Below, in pieces: positions 1 through 8,527 of a stretch of 64,000 nucleotides of DNA. The notes below the pieces were generated by a model. It saw only the letters and a list, made by a program, of their open reading frames with translations. It ran no database searches and was not told where the DNA came from. This stretch comes from DATAXP01 sp036272935 (lineage in GTDB: Bacteria > Planctomycetota > Planctomycetia > Pirellulales > PNKZ01), in contig DATAXP010000091.1 in assembly GCA_036272935.1 (NCBI GenBank), positions 8,964-72,963 on the forward strand, read 5' to 3'. Every line of letters starts with the position of its first letter. Position 1 is the first letter of the stretch. The translations under genes were made by a program, and so were the position numbers.

Positions 1-1972
1 TCCAGGCGAGTCCGTAGCGCGAGTGACCTACCAGAGCGCTCGAGGGCCAACCATCGAGCACGGCCCGATACTCGGCGGTTGCCGTCTTGTAGTCGCCGGC
101 GTTGTAGGCATACTCGGCCAGGCGGTAATGCGCCTTGTCGAGGACCTGGCTCTTAGGAAAGTCCTTGATCAGCTTCTTCAGTTGTTTCCGCGCATCATCG
201 AGCTTGTCTTGCTCGCCGAGCGACTGGGCGTAAGCCAGCAGCGTGTCGTCGGCCTGCCGCCAACCTGGCGCGCTGCGCAGCGAGGCGTCGAACGCCTTGG
301 CTGCCGAGCGGTGCTCGTCGAGCGATTCGTATCCGGTGCCGAGCCGGTAGTACGCTTCGGCATTGAGCTCGGGGCTCGGCAACTTCCCGGCGACCGATTC
401 CAGCGCGGCGACCGCGTCCTTGGCTTTCTTATCGAGCAGCAGCGCAACGCCGCGACGCAGGCGCCAATTCGGCGCTTCGGGGGCGTCGGCAAATTTCTTG
501 AGCAGCCGACCGAACGCCTGCTCGGCGTCACGGTAGTTGCCGCGGAGCAAGTCGCTTTCGGCCGCCACATACATCACGTTGGGCACGAGCGGATGGTCCG
601 CGTAGGCTTTCAGAAACCGCTCGGCTTGGCTCGACGCATCCTGGTAGTCACCTAGTTCCAGGGCGGCGAAGGCGGCCATGTACTGGGCCTCGGGCGCCAC
701 TGCGTCCTGCGGCCAACGCTCGGCGATTTCGCCGTACATTGTCCGGGCCTCGCTGCGCTTGGCGGGGATATCGAACAAGGCGTCGGCCTGGTCGAGCTGC
801 AACTGCGGCAGCCAGCGGCTCTTGGCCGCGTGCGGCACCCATTCCTGTGCCAGTTCCAAGGCAGGCTGCGCGAGCCCTTGCTTCAGCGCCCCGCGCAGCC
901 GTAGGTGCACTGCCTCGAAAAACGTGTCGCCGTCGTTGGGCGTGAGGTTCATCAACGCCTTGCGAGCGTCGTCGTACTTGCCTTCCAGGTACGCACACTT
1001 GCCGGCATCAAGCCATGCGGCGGCGCGATAAGGCGACTGCGGAAACTTCTGCGGCACCGAAGCGTACAGCACCGCGGCCTGGGTGTATTGCTTCTTCTCG
1101 AACAGGACCGCGGCTTGGCGCATCGTGGCGTGATCGGCCAAGGCGAAGCCAGGAGTCGAAGCCGCGCGGGCGAAACTCGCTTCGGCCTCGTCAAGCTTCC
1201 CTTGGGCCAGCAGCGTTTCGCCGCGTCGCATCGCCACTTCGGTCGCCAGCCGATGGTTCGGATCGTGTTTCAGGAATGCGGCAAAGGTGGCATCGGCCGC
1301 GGCCGGCTGGTTCAGCTCCGCTTGTGTCACGCCCAAGGCGTAGCGGGCGTCGGGGGCCAGTGGATCGGTGGGAAACTGCTTGAGCAGTTGCTCGTATAGC
1401 CTCGCGGCGGCCTGCTTGTCGCCGGTGTTGTAGGCCGCGTCCCCTTGGTAGTAGAGCGCCTGCGCGGCGTAGCGCGTGTTGGGGAATTTCTCGGCCAATG
1501 TGGCTAGCGTCTTCGTGGCCTGCGCGAACATCGCGGCGTCGCCCGCCTGGCCGAGGTTGTACTCGGCAAGTCCCTTGTACAAATATGTCGCCGGGAGAAG
1601 GTCGTTTTTCGATCCGTCGGCCGCCTCGACCATCAGTGCGTCGGCCGGCAGCTTCGGCGCGGCGGCCAGCAGTTTTTCGAACTCGCTCCGCGCCGCCGCG
1701 AACTGTTGCGTCTTGAGCAGGCACAGGCCGTAGTAATGGCGCGCCCGCGGGGCGCGCGGATCGTTGGCGTTGGCCGTCAAGAAACTGTTCCACTGCTCGG
1801 CGGCCAGCTCGAACTGCTCGCGGTTCTGCAAGGCGACGGCCGTTGCGAACTGGCGCATTGCGGCGTCGTTAGCAGAGGCGGGCTGCTGGCCGATGGCCAG
1901 AGGAACTGGCCGCGCCAGCACGACGAGCGCCGCCGCCAGCGGCGCGATAATCCAGCGACCCCGAGCGAGCAT
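1..1972 (-). CDS. Secreted tetratricopeptide-repeat protein (C-terminus beyond left edge)
   Basis: The reverse strand is open from an ATG at 1972 to the window edge, so about 657 codons are visible and no stop is seen. The N-terminus is a signal peptide (Arg-rich start, then a run of Ala/Leu/Val ending near AIGQQPASA). The rest is a chain of TPR and TPR-like pairs with the usual A-x-Y-x-x-G and 'P-x-x-A-P-x-A' spacing (LAEKFPNTRYAAQALYYQG, EFEKLLAAAP). This resembles the envelope-associated YbgF/BamD-like TPR proteins of planctomycetes, which act as protein-protein scaffolds. The exact partner cannot be read from sequence. It is divergent from the TerC-like gene. Confidence 0.8.
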   Translation of the reverse strand, partial: MLARGRWIIAPLAAALVVLARPVPLAIGQQPASANDAAMRQFATAVALQNREQFELAAEQWNSFLTANANDPRAPRARHYYGLCLLKTQQFAAARSEFEKLLAAAPKLPADALMVEAADGSKNDLLPATYLYKGLAEYNLGQAGDAAMFAQATKTLATLAEKFPNTRYAAQALYYQGDAAYNTGDKQAAARLYEQLLKQFPTDPLAPDARYALGVTQAELNQPAAADATFAAFLKHDPNHRLATEVAMRRGETLLAQGKLDEAEASFARAASTPGFALADHATMRQAAVLFEKKQYTQAAVLYASVPQKFPQSPYRAAAWLDAGKCAYLEGKYDDARKALMNLTPNDGDTFFEAVHLRLRGALKQGLAQPALELAQEWVPHAAKSRWLPQLQLDQADALFDIPAKRSEARTMYGEIAERWPQDAVAPEAQYMAAFAALELGDYQDASSQAERFLKAYADHPLVPNVMYVAAESDLLRGNYRDAEQAFGRLLKKFADAPEAPNWRLRRGVALLLDKKAKDAVAALESVAGKLPSPELNAEAYYRLGTGYESLDEHRSAAKAFDASLRSAPGWRQADDTLLAYAQSLGEQDKLDDARKQLKKLIKDFPKSQVLDKAHYRLAEYAYNAGDYKTATAEYRAVLDGWPSSALVGHSRYGLAW

Positions 1973-2204
1973 GCGACAACCCTTTCCGCGTCGATTCGTG
2001 GCAGCGACAGTCGCCGGCCAAAAACGGCGAGCGCCAGCCGCAACTTCGGTTGTACCTCAAAAAGCGCCTCGACAAAATGGTCAGCCGTTTGGGCCGATTT
2101 CGGCAATTGCCCGGTTTGGGGGCAGTACTTATGATGGCGACGCTCATGCCCGGCGCGGAAGGGCCGCCGGCGCTTTCCGACCCCCAGAGGTTCCGAGCTG
2201 CACT

Positions 2205-3191
2205 TTGGTCCACATTCCACTCTGGTACTGGTTCGCGTTCGCGGCGTTCGTGATCACGATGCTCGTGATCGACCTGAGCGTCATTCACCGCAGTTCGCGC
2301 AAACCCACCGCGAAAGAATCGGGACTGTGGACGCTGTTTTGGTGTGGCCTGTCGCTAGGGTTTAGCGCGTTGGTCTGGTGGATCTACACGTACCATAGCG
2401 AGGATCATGAACATGGCCTGCAAAAGGCCGGTGAGTTCCTGAGCGGCTACGCGGTGGAATGGGCATTGTCGATGGACAATGTCTTTGTGTTCGTCGTGAT
2501 TTTCAATCACTTCCGCGTGCCGTCAAAATACCAATACCGCGTTCTCTTTTGGGGCATTTTGGGCGCGATCGTGCTGCGCCTCGCCTTCGTGCTAGCGGGA
2601 AGCGCTTTGATCCATCGTTTTGAGTGGATTCTGTACTGTCTCGGAGCGTTCCTGGTTTACACCGGCGTGATGCTCGCCATCAAAGACGAAGAAGTCGACC
2701 CCGAGAAAGGGATCGCTTTGCGTTTGTCGCGCCGTTTTCTTCACGTCGCACCGGGAGATCATGAGGTCCACGGTGATCGCTTTTTCGTGCGCGTCGACGG
2801 TCGGATGATGGCCACCCCGTTGTTCTTGGTGCTCGTGGTCATCAACATCACCGACGTCATTTTCGCCGTCGACAGCGTACCGGCGATCTTCGGCATCACG
2901 AAAGATCCGTTCATCGTGTTTACCTCAAACGTATTCGCGATCTTCGGCCTGCGCGCGCTGTATTTCTTGTTGGCCGATTTCATGGGCATGTTCCATTACT
3001 TGAAGTATGGCCTTAGCGCGATCCTGGTGTTCGTCGGTCTGAAGATGCTTGCCAAGCTCGTGCTGGCTGAAGACAATCCTTTGATCGTCAACCCATTCAT
3101 CTCGCTGGCGATCATCGCGGTGCTGCTAGGTTCGGCTATGGCCGCCTCGATGCTCTTTCCTGAGCGCGAGCATCACGAATCCTCCGGATAA
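2205..3191 (+). CDS. TerC family integral membrane protein
   Basis: About 328 residues, mostly hydrophobic, with 8-9 predicted membrane helices. TerC-family hallmarks are present: the acidic SMDNVFVFVVIF segment near residue 90 and NITDVIFAVDSVPAIF near residue 215, followed by FIVFTSNVFAIFGLRALYF. The family is linked to tellurite resistance and metal-ion efflux or exoenzyme metalation, so a cation-transport role is likely. The frame is open far upstream, but that part is not protein-like. The TTG at 2205 (LVHIPLWYWFAF) gives the family's normal length and follows AGAGG at 2186-2190, so it is the preferred start, though not certain. Confidence 0.85.
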   Translation: MVHIPLWYWFAFAAFVITMLVIDLSVIHRSSRKPTAKESGLWTLFWCGLSLGFSALVWWIYTYHSEDHEHGLQKAGEFLSGYAVEWALSMDNVFVFVVIFNHFRVPSKYQYRVLFWGILGAIVLRLAFVLAGSALIHRFEWILYCLGAFLVYTGVMLAIKDEEVDPEKGIALRLSRRFLHVAPGDHEVHGDRFFVRVDGRMMATPLFLVLVVINITDVIFAVDSVPAIFGITKDPFIVFTSNVFAIFGLRALYFLLADFMGMFHYLKYGLSAILVFVGLKMLAKLVLAEDNPLIVNPFISLAIIAVLLGSAMAASMLFPEREHHESSG

Positions 3192-3205
3192 CGGCGGAAT
3201 GAGCA

Positions 3206-3604
3206 GTGACGCACCGAATCCGGCTGCGCGGTCCGTGGACTCTTGAGATGCTCGGCTCCTTGGGCGGTGGTGGCTCGTCGCCGCAACGGGTCATGCTTCC
3301 CGGCGACTGGCCACGACTGTTGGCTGGTCGAAGCGGCGCGGCAGTATGCATGCGGCGGCACTTTAATCGGCCCACTGGGCTCGATGCCGGTCACACGGTG
3401 TGGCTGACGATCGAGCACCCCCGCGGCGCCGGCGCCTTGACGCTCAATGGCACGCCCCTGGCGATCGGCGCCCCTGGCCAAGCATGCCAAGTGCCGATCA
3501 CCGCCTTACTGACCAGCCGCAATGAACTGACGATCGAAGCTCTCCTGAGTGACGAACCGCCCTGGGCCGACGTCCGCCTGGAAATCCGTGGCGAGCACGA
3601 CTAA
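3206..3604 (+). CDS. Small GH2-like sugar-binding (jelly-roll) domain protein
   Basis: 132 residues from a GTG start 14 bp after the TerC-like gene, probably co-transcribed with it. The order LRGPWTLE, RVMLPGDWPRLL, MRRHFNRPTGLD, VWLTIE, LTLNGTPL, SRNELTIEAL and WADVRLEIR follows the N-terminal sugar-binding beta-sandwich of glycoside hydrolase family 2, without any catalytic domain. There is no signal peptide. It may be a stand-alone carbohydrate-recognition fold or a domain remnant. The fold assignment is by pattern and is moderate in confidence. Confidence 0.6.
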   Translation: MTHRIRLRGPWTLEMLGSLGGGGSSPQRVMLPGDWPRLLAGRSGAAVCMRRHFNRPTGLDAGHTVWLTIEHPRGAGALTLNGTPLAIGAPGQACQVPITALLTSRNELTIEALLSDEPPWADVRLEIRGEHD

Positions 3605-3617
3605 CCTGAGAGCCAAT

Positions 3618-3723
3618 CCGAAAACCGCTTTACAACTCGTCGGTCGGGTGGGGCAGACATTCGTGTCTGCCGTGAGAGGTCAACCGGAGGCAGGCAGGAA
3701 TGCCTGCCCCACGCGGTTTTCGG
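3618..3723. repeat. Palindromic repeat element, GGCAGGAATGCCTGCCCCAC family
   Basis: Outer arms CCGAAAACCGC (3618-3628) and GCGGTTTTCGG (3713-3723) are perfect inverted repeats. Inside them, 3648-3671 and 3689-3712 form a second, imperfect 24-bp inverted repeat. The right inner arm is found again exactly at 60075-60098. The element fills the gap between the small sugar-binding gene and the DUF1080 gene and could form a cruciform or an RNA hairpin. Confidence 0.7.
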
Positions 3724-3763
3724 ATCGGCAGCAAAGCCGTCGCCCTTCCAGCCGGAGCAACCC

Positions 3764-4933
3764 ATGTCGATCAAGCGTCTTGCCGCATTCGTCGTTCTTA
3801 CCGCCTGCGCCGTGCCGGCATCGGCGGCTGAGCAGAACACGCTCACCGAGAAAGAACTGGACCACGGTTGGGTTCTGTTGTTCGACGGCGAAACGACCTT
3901 CGGTTGGCAAGCGACCAGCGACGCCGATTGGAAGGTCGTCGACGGCACGCTCGTTGCCACCTCGGGCAAGCCCGGCTTCCTCAACACCACCACCGAGTTC
4001 GGCGACTTCCTGCTGAAAGTCGATTTCCGCGCCACGCCTGAAACGAACAGCGGCGTCTTCCTTCGCAATCCCGACCAGCCCAAAAGCGCCGCGACCGATT
4101 GCTACGAGCTGAACATCGCCGACGAGTCGATCAGCCCGTTTCCGACCGGTAGCTTCGTCGAGCGGCAGAAGGCCAACAGCTACGCGGCCAACGAGGGCTG
4201 GCAGACGTTCGAAGTCGACGCCCAGGGGGGAACGTTCGTCGTGCGGCTCGATGGCCGACCGGTGCTCGAATACACCGATCCGCGACCGTTGGGGCGGGGC
4301 CGCATCGGCCTGCAATTTCGCACCGGAAAGATCGAGTTCCGCAACATCAAGCTCAAGCCGCTCGGGCTGGAATCGATCTTCAACGGCCGCGACCTTGCCG
4401 GTTGGAAGACTTATCCGGAGATGAAGAGCGTATTCTCTGTCACGTCTGCTGGCGAGTTGAACGTGAAGGACGGCCGCGGCCAGCTCGAAAGCGAGAAAGA
4501 ATACGGCGACTTCGTGCTGCAACTCGAAGTCTTTTCCAACGGCATGCACCTGAACTCGGGTATTTTCTTCCGCTGTATTCCCGGCGAAACGATGAACGGC
4601 TACGAATGCCAGATTCAGAACGGTTACAAGGACGGCGACCGCTCGCAGCCGATCGATGCTGGCACCGGTGCGATTTACCGTCGGCAGTCGGCCCGCAAGG
4701 TAATGGCCGACGATTTCAAGTGGTTCCCCATGACCTTAGTTGTCTCGGGAGCGCACATGGCCTGCTGGGTCAACGGCATCCAGGTGACCGACTGGACCGA
4801 CACACGGCCGCCCGATCCCAACCCGCGCAAAGGGCTGCGTACCGCGCCGGGGACACTAATGATTCAGGGGCACGACCCGACGACCGATCTATCGTTCCGC
4901 CACCTGCAGGCGGGCGAACTGCCGCCACGCTGA
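3764..4933 (+). CDS. Secreted double DUF1080 (3-keto-disaccharide hydrolase-like) protein
   Basis: 389 residues starting with a signal peptide (MSIKRLAAFVVLTACAVPASA, cleavage after ASA). Two tandem DUF1080 domains follow. The first is about 35-205 (GWVLLFDGETTFGWQ, DFLLKVDFRATPETNSGVFLR, FEVDAQGGTFVVRLDG). The second is about 210-385 (LESIFNGRDLAGWK, LQLEVFSNGMHLNSGIFFR, GYECQIQNGY). DUF1080 is a concanavalin-like beta-sandwich, expanded in Planctomycetota and associated with carbohydrate breakdown; some members hydrolyse 3-keto-glycosides. Location is periplasmic or extracellular. The tandem arrangement suggests internal duplication. Substrate is unknown. Confidence 0.9.
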   Translation: MSIKRLAAFVVLTACAVPASAAEQNTLTEKELDHGWVLLFDGETTFGWQATSDADWKVVDGTLVATSGKPGFLNTTTEFGDFLLKVDFRATPETNSGVFLRNPDQPKSAATDCYELNIADESISPFPTGSFVERQKANSYAANEGWQTFEVDAQGGTFVVRLDGRPVLEYTDPRPLGRGRIGLQFRTGKIEFRNIKLKPLGLESIFNGRDLAGWKTYPEMKSVFSVTSAGELNVKDGRGQLESEKEYGDFVLQLEVFSNGMHLNSGIFFRCIPGETMNGYECQIQNGYKDGDRSQPIDAGTGAIYRRQSARKVMADDFKWFPMTLVVSGAHMACWVNGIQVTDWTDTRPPDPNPRKGLRTAPGTLMIQGHDPTTDLSFRHLQAGELPPR

Positions 4934-4937
4934 AGGC

Positions 4938-5021
4938 GCATCGGCAAGTTCGTGAAACTAGTCACACAGTGTTCGTGAATCTCTTCACGCACTCGCGCCG
5001 ATGCAGCTGCAAATTTTTTTT
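4938..5021 (+). terminator. Possible terminator after the DUF1080 gene
   Basis: GCATCGGC at 4938-4945 pairs with GCCGATGC at 4997-5004, and a run of eight T follows at 5014-5021, the longest T run in this part. The loop is long (about 50 nt) but holds smaller inverted repeats (GTGAA...TTCAC). It begins just after the stop codon of the DUF1080 gene. Confidence 0.45.
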
Positions 5022-5122
5022 GACGGACGCCGCGACGGTTCACTAAGCTGCGCATAGAAGTTGCGACAACTTCTTTCTCATCATCTGGCAACTCTGCACA
5101 TCGCATTGAGGGGGACGCCGTC

Positions 5123-5560
5123 ATGATTCTGAACGATATTTTGCGCCTGAAAGGGTCGGAGGTTTATCACATCATCCCTACCGCGACGCTCGGCGACGTG
5201 GTGCATGAGATGATGCGCCGTCGTTGCGGAGCACTGCTGGTGTGCTCCGGGCCTGATTGCGGCCGCGGCATCGTCGGCATCATCACCGAGCGCGACATCC
5301 TGCGCGCTTGCGCCGAGCGCAACGGCTCGATCTCCAACATTCCGGTCGGCGAGTACATGACCATGGACATGGTCACAGGCACCCCCGACAACTCGGTCGA
5401 GTACATCATGGGCGTGATGACCGATCATCGCATTCGCCATTTACCGGTGCTTGATGGCGACCAGTTGGTCGGCGTGATCTCAATCGGTGACCTGGTGAAG
5501 GCGCAGCATCACCAAACGATCGTCGAGAATCACTACCTGAAGAGCTACATCCAGAGTTGA
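5123..5560 (+). CDS. CBS-domain pair protein
   Basis: 145 residues made almost wholly of two CBS motifs (a Bateman module): about 8-70 (HIIPTATLGDVVHEMMRRRCGALLV, GIVGIITERDIL) and 75-140 (YMTMDMVTGTPDNSVEYIMGVM, HRIRHLPVLDGDQLVGVISIGDLVKA). Such stand-alone modules bind adenosyl nucleotides and act as regulatory subunits or energy sensors. There is no catalytic or membrane part. A GGGGG-containing purine tract at about 5109-5114 precedes the ATG. It converges on ispH, with a repeat between them. Confidence 0.88.
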   Translation: MILNDILRLKGSEVYHIIPTATLGDVVHEMMRRRCGALLVCSGPDCGRGIVGIITERDILRACAERNGSISNIPVGEYMTMDMVTGTPDNSVEYIMGVMTDHRIRHLPVLDGDQLVGVISIGDLVKAQHHQTIVENHYLKSYIQS

Positions 5561-5570
5561 CGCGCGTTCC

Positions 5571-5620
5571 GTTTAGCCCCGGTCGCCGCGGCGACCGCGT
5601 CGCGCAAGCCCTGCGGCTAA
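5571..5620. repeat. GTTTAGCC...GGCTAA palindromic element between convergent gene ends
   Basis: GTTTAGCC begins at 5571 and GGCTAA ends at 5620. Between them is the perfect 16-bp palindrome GGTCGCCGCGGCGACC (5581-5596). The ispH stop codon (5617-5619, reverse strand) lies inside the right arm, and the CBS gene stops 10 bp before the left arm. The same arms occur at 10515, 11415-11467, 32012 and 61431-61489. Confidence 0.6.
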
Positions 5621-6597
5621 TCTCGCGTGTTGCCTGCCACGAGGCTTTCGAGCTTATTCGCGCCGTCGAGCGGCAGATTCCGCAATTCCTTCGGCAGCGG
5701 GAAGTGAACTTCCTCTTCGCGCACCGACACCGGCTCGACGGTGGCCCCGAATCGCTTGCGCAGATACTCGATCACGTCCTCGACAACCAACTCCGGCGCA
5801 CTGGCCCCGGCCGTGACCAGCACCGTTTCGTCGCCGCGGAACCACGACAGATCGATATCCGATGAGCCGTCGATCAGGTAGGCCGGCACGCCGTTGTCGC
5901 GCGAGATTTCAGCGAGCCGCTGGCTGTTCGAGCTGTTGCGGCTGCCGAGCACCAATACCACGTCGGTCCGCTTCGACAGCACCTGCACCGCCTCTTGCCG
6001 GTTCTGCGTGGCGTAGCAGATGTCTTCCTTGGGTGGGTTGGCGATCTGCGGGAAGCGCTGGCGCAGGCGGCTGATGATCCGGTTGGCGTCGTCGACCGAA
6101 AGCGTCGTTTGCGTGAGATACGCCAGCTTGCAGCCCTCGGCGATCTCAAGCCGATCGACGTCCTCGGGCGTTTCGACCAGCACCATGGCATGCGGCGCCT
6201 CGCCCATCGTGCCGATTACCTCGTCGTGCCCCTCGTGGCCGATCAGGATGATCGTGTAGCCTTGCTGGGCATAGCGGATCGCCTCGAGGTGCACCTTGGT
6301 CACCAGCGGGCAGGTCGCGTCGATCGTGTGCAACTGCCGCTCTTCCGAGATGCGGCGAATCTCGGGCGACACGCCGTGGGCCGAGTACAGCAGGTGCGCC
6401 CCCCGCGGCACCTCGTCCAGCGTATCGACAAACACCACGCCTTTGCCGCGAAAGTGCTCGACGACATATTTGTTGTGTACGATCTCGTGGTAGACGTACA
6501 GCGGCGTGCCATACAGGCGCAGCGCTAGTTCGAGGCTTTCGATCGCCATGTTCACGCCGGCACAGAAGCCGCGCGGACTAGCCAGCAGAATACGCAT
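5617..6597 (-). CDS. ispH: 4-hydroxy-3-methylbut-2-enyl diphosphate reductase
   Basis: 326 residues. IspH (LytB) catalyses the last step of the MEP pathway, reducing HMBPP to IPP and DMAPP with a [4Fe-4S] cluster. The three cluster cysteines are visible: PRGFCAGV (Cys12), ATCPLVTKVH (about Cys96) and DICYATQNRQ (about Cys194). Also present are LIGHEGHDEVIGTMGEA and VLGSRNSSNSQRL. The gene is divergent from hpnCDE with an 87-bp gap, so isoprenoid precursor supply and squalene synthesis probably share a control region. Its stop codon is embedded in a dispersed palindrome. Confidence 0.97.
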   Translation of the reverse strand: MRILLASPRGFCAGVNMAIESLELALRLYGTPLYVYHEIVHNKYVVEHFRGKGVVFVDTLDEVPRGAHLLYSAHGVSPEIRRISEERQLHTIDATCPLVTKVHLEAIRYAQQGYTIILIGHEGHDEVIGTMGEAPHAMVLVETPEDVDRLEIAEGCKLAYLTQTTLSVDDANRIISRLRQRFPQIANPPKEDICYATQNRQEAVQVLSKRTDVVLVLGSRNSSNSQRLAEISRDNGVPAYLIDGSSDIDLSWFRGDETVLVTAGASAPELVVEDVIEYLRKRFGATVEPVSVREEEVHFPLPKELRNLPLDGANKLESLVAGNTRD

Positions 6598-6602
6598 GCT
6601 CT

Positions 6603-6631
6603 TTGGTCCTGGGGTACGTCTTCCTTATGAT
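6603..6631 (+). promoter_or_regulatory. Candidate sigma-70-type promoter for hpnCDE in the ispH/hpnC divergent gap
   Basis: TTGGTC at 6603-6608 and TATGAT at 6626-6631 are separated by 17 bp. The -10 matches consensus at 5 of 6 positions and the -35 at 3 of 6. It lies about 55-80 bp upstream of the preferred hpnC start. No transcript data, so tentative. Confidence 0.35.
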
Positions 6632-6684
6632 AGTGAAGACCGCGAGAGTTGAGTACCGCATTCCGTCGCCACGATTCACCGCTC

Positions 6685-7638
6685 ATGTCTGCCGCCGCAC
6701 CGCCGAACCACTTGCGCATCGACGATTTGCAGCACGGCGCGGAGCTTCCCATCCCCACGCTGCCCGAGGCGCGTGAATATTGCCGTCGGCTCGCTCGCAC
6801 GCACTACGAGAATTTCACCGTCGCTAGCTGGCTGCTGCCGCGGGGCATCAGGCCGCACTTCTACTCGATCTATGCCTACTGCCGCACCGCTGACGACCTG
6901 GCCGACGAAACCGGCGATGCAGCCCGCAGCCTCGTGCTGCTCGACCAGTGGGAAGCACAGTTGCGCGCCTGCTATGCCGGCAGTGCTCGCCATCCGGTCT
7001 TCGTCGCGCTAGCGGAAACGATCGCCGAGTTCGCGATCCCCATCGAGCCGTTTGCGGACCTACTCTCCGCGTTCCGGCAGGACCAGTGCCGCACGCACTA
7101 CGGCACGTTCGATGAACTGCTCGATTATTGTCGCCGCTCGGCCAATCCTGTTGGCCGGCTCGTGCTGCACCTCGGACGTTGCTGCGACGAGGCGAACGCC
7201 GAACTGGCCGATCACGTTTGCACCGGTTTGCAGTTGGCGAATTTCTGGCAGGACGTGGCGCGGGATTACGATCGCGGCCGCATGTATCTGCCGCGCGAGA
7301 CATGCCGCGAATTCGGCTACGACGACGCCCAACTAGCAACTCGCAGTGCGACGGCTGCCTTCCGCCAAGCACTGGAGTTTGAGGTCAACCGAGCCGAGCG
7401 GTTCCTGCGTGCCGGCTTGCCGCTGGTCGAGCGCGTGCCGCGCTGGCTGGCCGGCGACGTGTGGCTGTTCGTGCACGGAGGATTGCGGATCCTCGATCAC
7501 CTGCGCCGCTTGGACTACGATGTGTGGAACGCGCGCCCCGTCGTTTCTCGCCGCGAGCAATTCGCCTTGCTGCTCGGCTGGTTTTGGCAACGCTTGCGCT
7601 CTTCGCGGTCCCATTGCGATGCGGGGACCGTGCCTTGA
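6685..7638 (+). CDS. hpnC: Hydroxysqualene synthase HpnC
   Basis: 317 residues from the ATG at 6685; a TTG at 6649 is an alternative in-frame start. It belongs to the squalene/phytoene synthase family. The Asp-rich motifs are present (YCRTADDLADE near residue 70, FWQDVARDYDRGRMYLP near residue 190), together with THYENFTVASWLLP. In the HpnCDE route HpnC converts presqualene diphosphate to hydroxysqualene. It is first of three tightly packed genes: its TGA stop overlaps the TTG start of hpnD. Confidence 0.92.
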   Translation: MSAAAPPNHLRIDDLQHGAELPIPTLPEAREYCRRLARTHYENFTVASWLLPRGIRPHFYSIYAYCRTADDLADETGDAARSLVLLDQWEAQLRACYAGSARHPVFVALAETIAEFAIPIEPFADLLSAFRQDQCRTHYGTFDELLDYCRRSANPVGRLVLHLGRCCDEANAELADHVCTGLQLANFWQDVARDYDRGRMYLPRETCREFGYDDAQLATRSATAAFRQALEFEVNRAERFLRAGLPLVERVPRWLAGDVWLFVHGGLRILDHLRRLDYDVWNARPVVSRREQFALLLGWFWQRLRSSRSHCDAGTVP

Positions 7639-8525
7639 CTCTCGCGCTCGAGGCCAGCTACCAAGCCTGCCAACGGCTCACGCGCCGCACGGCGAGGAAT
7701 TTCTATTACTCGTTCCTGGTGCTGCCGCGCGACAAGCGGCGCGCCATGAGCGCGCTCTACGCTTTCCTGCGACACACCGACGACCTGGGCGACGACCCCG
7801 CGCCCTTGGCCCAGCGGCGCGACGCGCTCGATCGCTGGAGAGCAAGCCTCGACGCGGCGCTGGCCGGGCAGTTCGATTCGCCCATCTTGCCCGCGCTGGT
7901 CGACACGGTCCGCCGCTACCGCATTCCACCGCAATATCTGTACGACGTGATCGCCGGCGTACGCATGGACCTCGACGGCCGCGTGTACGAGACGTTCGAC
8001 GAATTGCTCGATTACTGTCGCCACGTCGCGAGCGTCGTCGGCCTGGCTTGCATTCACATCTGGGGTTTTTCTGGCGGCGACGAGGCGACGAGCGCCGCCC
8101 AGCAGGCGGGCATCGCTTTTCAGCTCACCAACATCCTGCGCGATTTGAAAGAAGACGTGCAGAACGGCCGCGTGTACCTGCCGAACGAAGACCTGCGCCG
8201 GTTCGACTACTCGGTCGACGATCTGCGAGCCGGTCTGCGCGACGAGCGCTTCGCCCGACTGATGCAATTCGAGATCGACCGGGCCGAACAGTGCTACCAC
8301 AATGCCGCGCACCTGGCCGGCTACCTCGATCGGGATGGCCGCGCGGCGTTGGGTGCCATGACGGCGATCTACCATGGCCTGCTGAACGAAATCCGCCGCC
8401 GCGATGGCGACGTGTTTACGCGGCGCGTGGCGCTTAGCCCGTGGCGAAAGCTTACGATTGCCGCGAGGTGGTTCGTGCTTGGGCGCATGTCGTCTCCGCG
8501 GCGACAATCTTCGGAGGCTCACTGA
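7635..8525 (+). CDS. hpnD: Presqualene diphosphate synthase HpnD
   Basis: About 296 residues. The frame is open further upstream inside hpnC, but homology begins at ASYQACQRLTRR, so the TTG at 7635, overlapping the hpnC stop as TTGA, is preferred and suggests translational coupling. Motifs: FYYSFLVLPRDKRRAMSALY, RHTDDLGDD (first Asp motif), NILRDLKEDVQNGRVYLP (second). HpnD joins two farnesyl diphosphates to presqualene diphosphate. Its similarity to HpnC reflects the known paralogy of the pair. Confidence 0.93.
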   Translation: MTLALEASYQACQRLTRRTARNFYYSFLVLPRDKRRAMSALYAFLRHTDDLGDDPAPLAQRRDALDRWRASLDAALAGQFDSPILPALVDTVRRYRIPPQYLYDVIAGVRMDLDGRVYETFDELLDYCRHVASVVGLACIHIWGFSGGDEATSAAQQAGIAFQLTNILRDLKEDVQNGRVYLPNEDLRRFDYSVDDLRAGLRDERFARLMQFEIDRAEQCYHNAAHLAGYLDRDGRAALGAMTAIYHGLLNEIRRRDGDVFTRRVALSPWRKLTIAARWFVLGRMSSPRRQSSEAH

Positions 8526-8527
8526 AC

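Noticed and set aside
1764..2204. N-terminal extension of the TerC-like protein
   Set aside because: It overlaps the start of the divergent TPR gene and has no membrane or family sequence.
4934..5122. Possible riboswitch or small RNA upstream of the CBS gene
   Set aside because: Inverted repeats are present, but the layout fits a terminator for the preceding gene better, and no known riboswitch core was seen.
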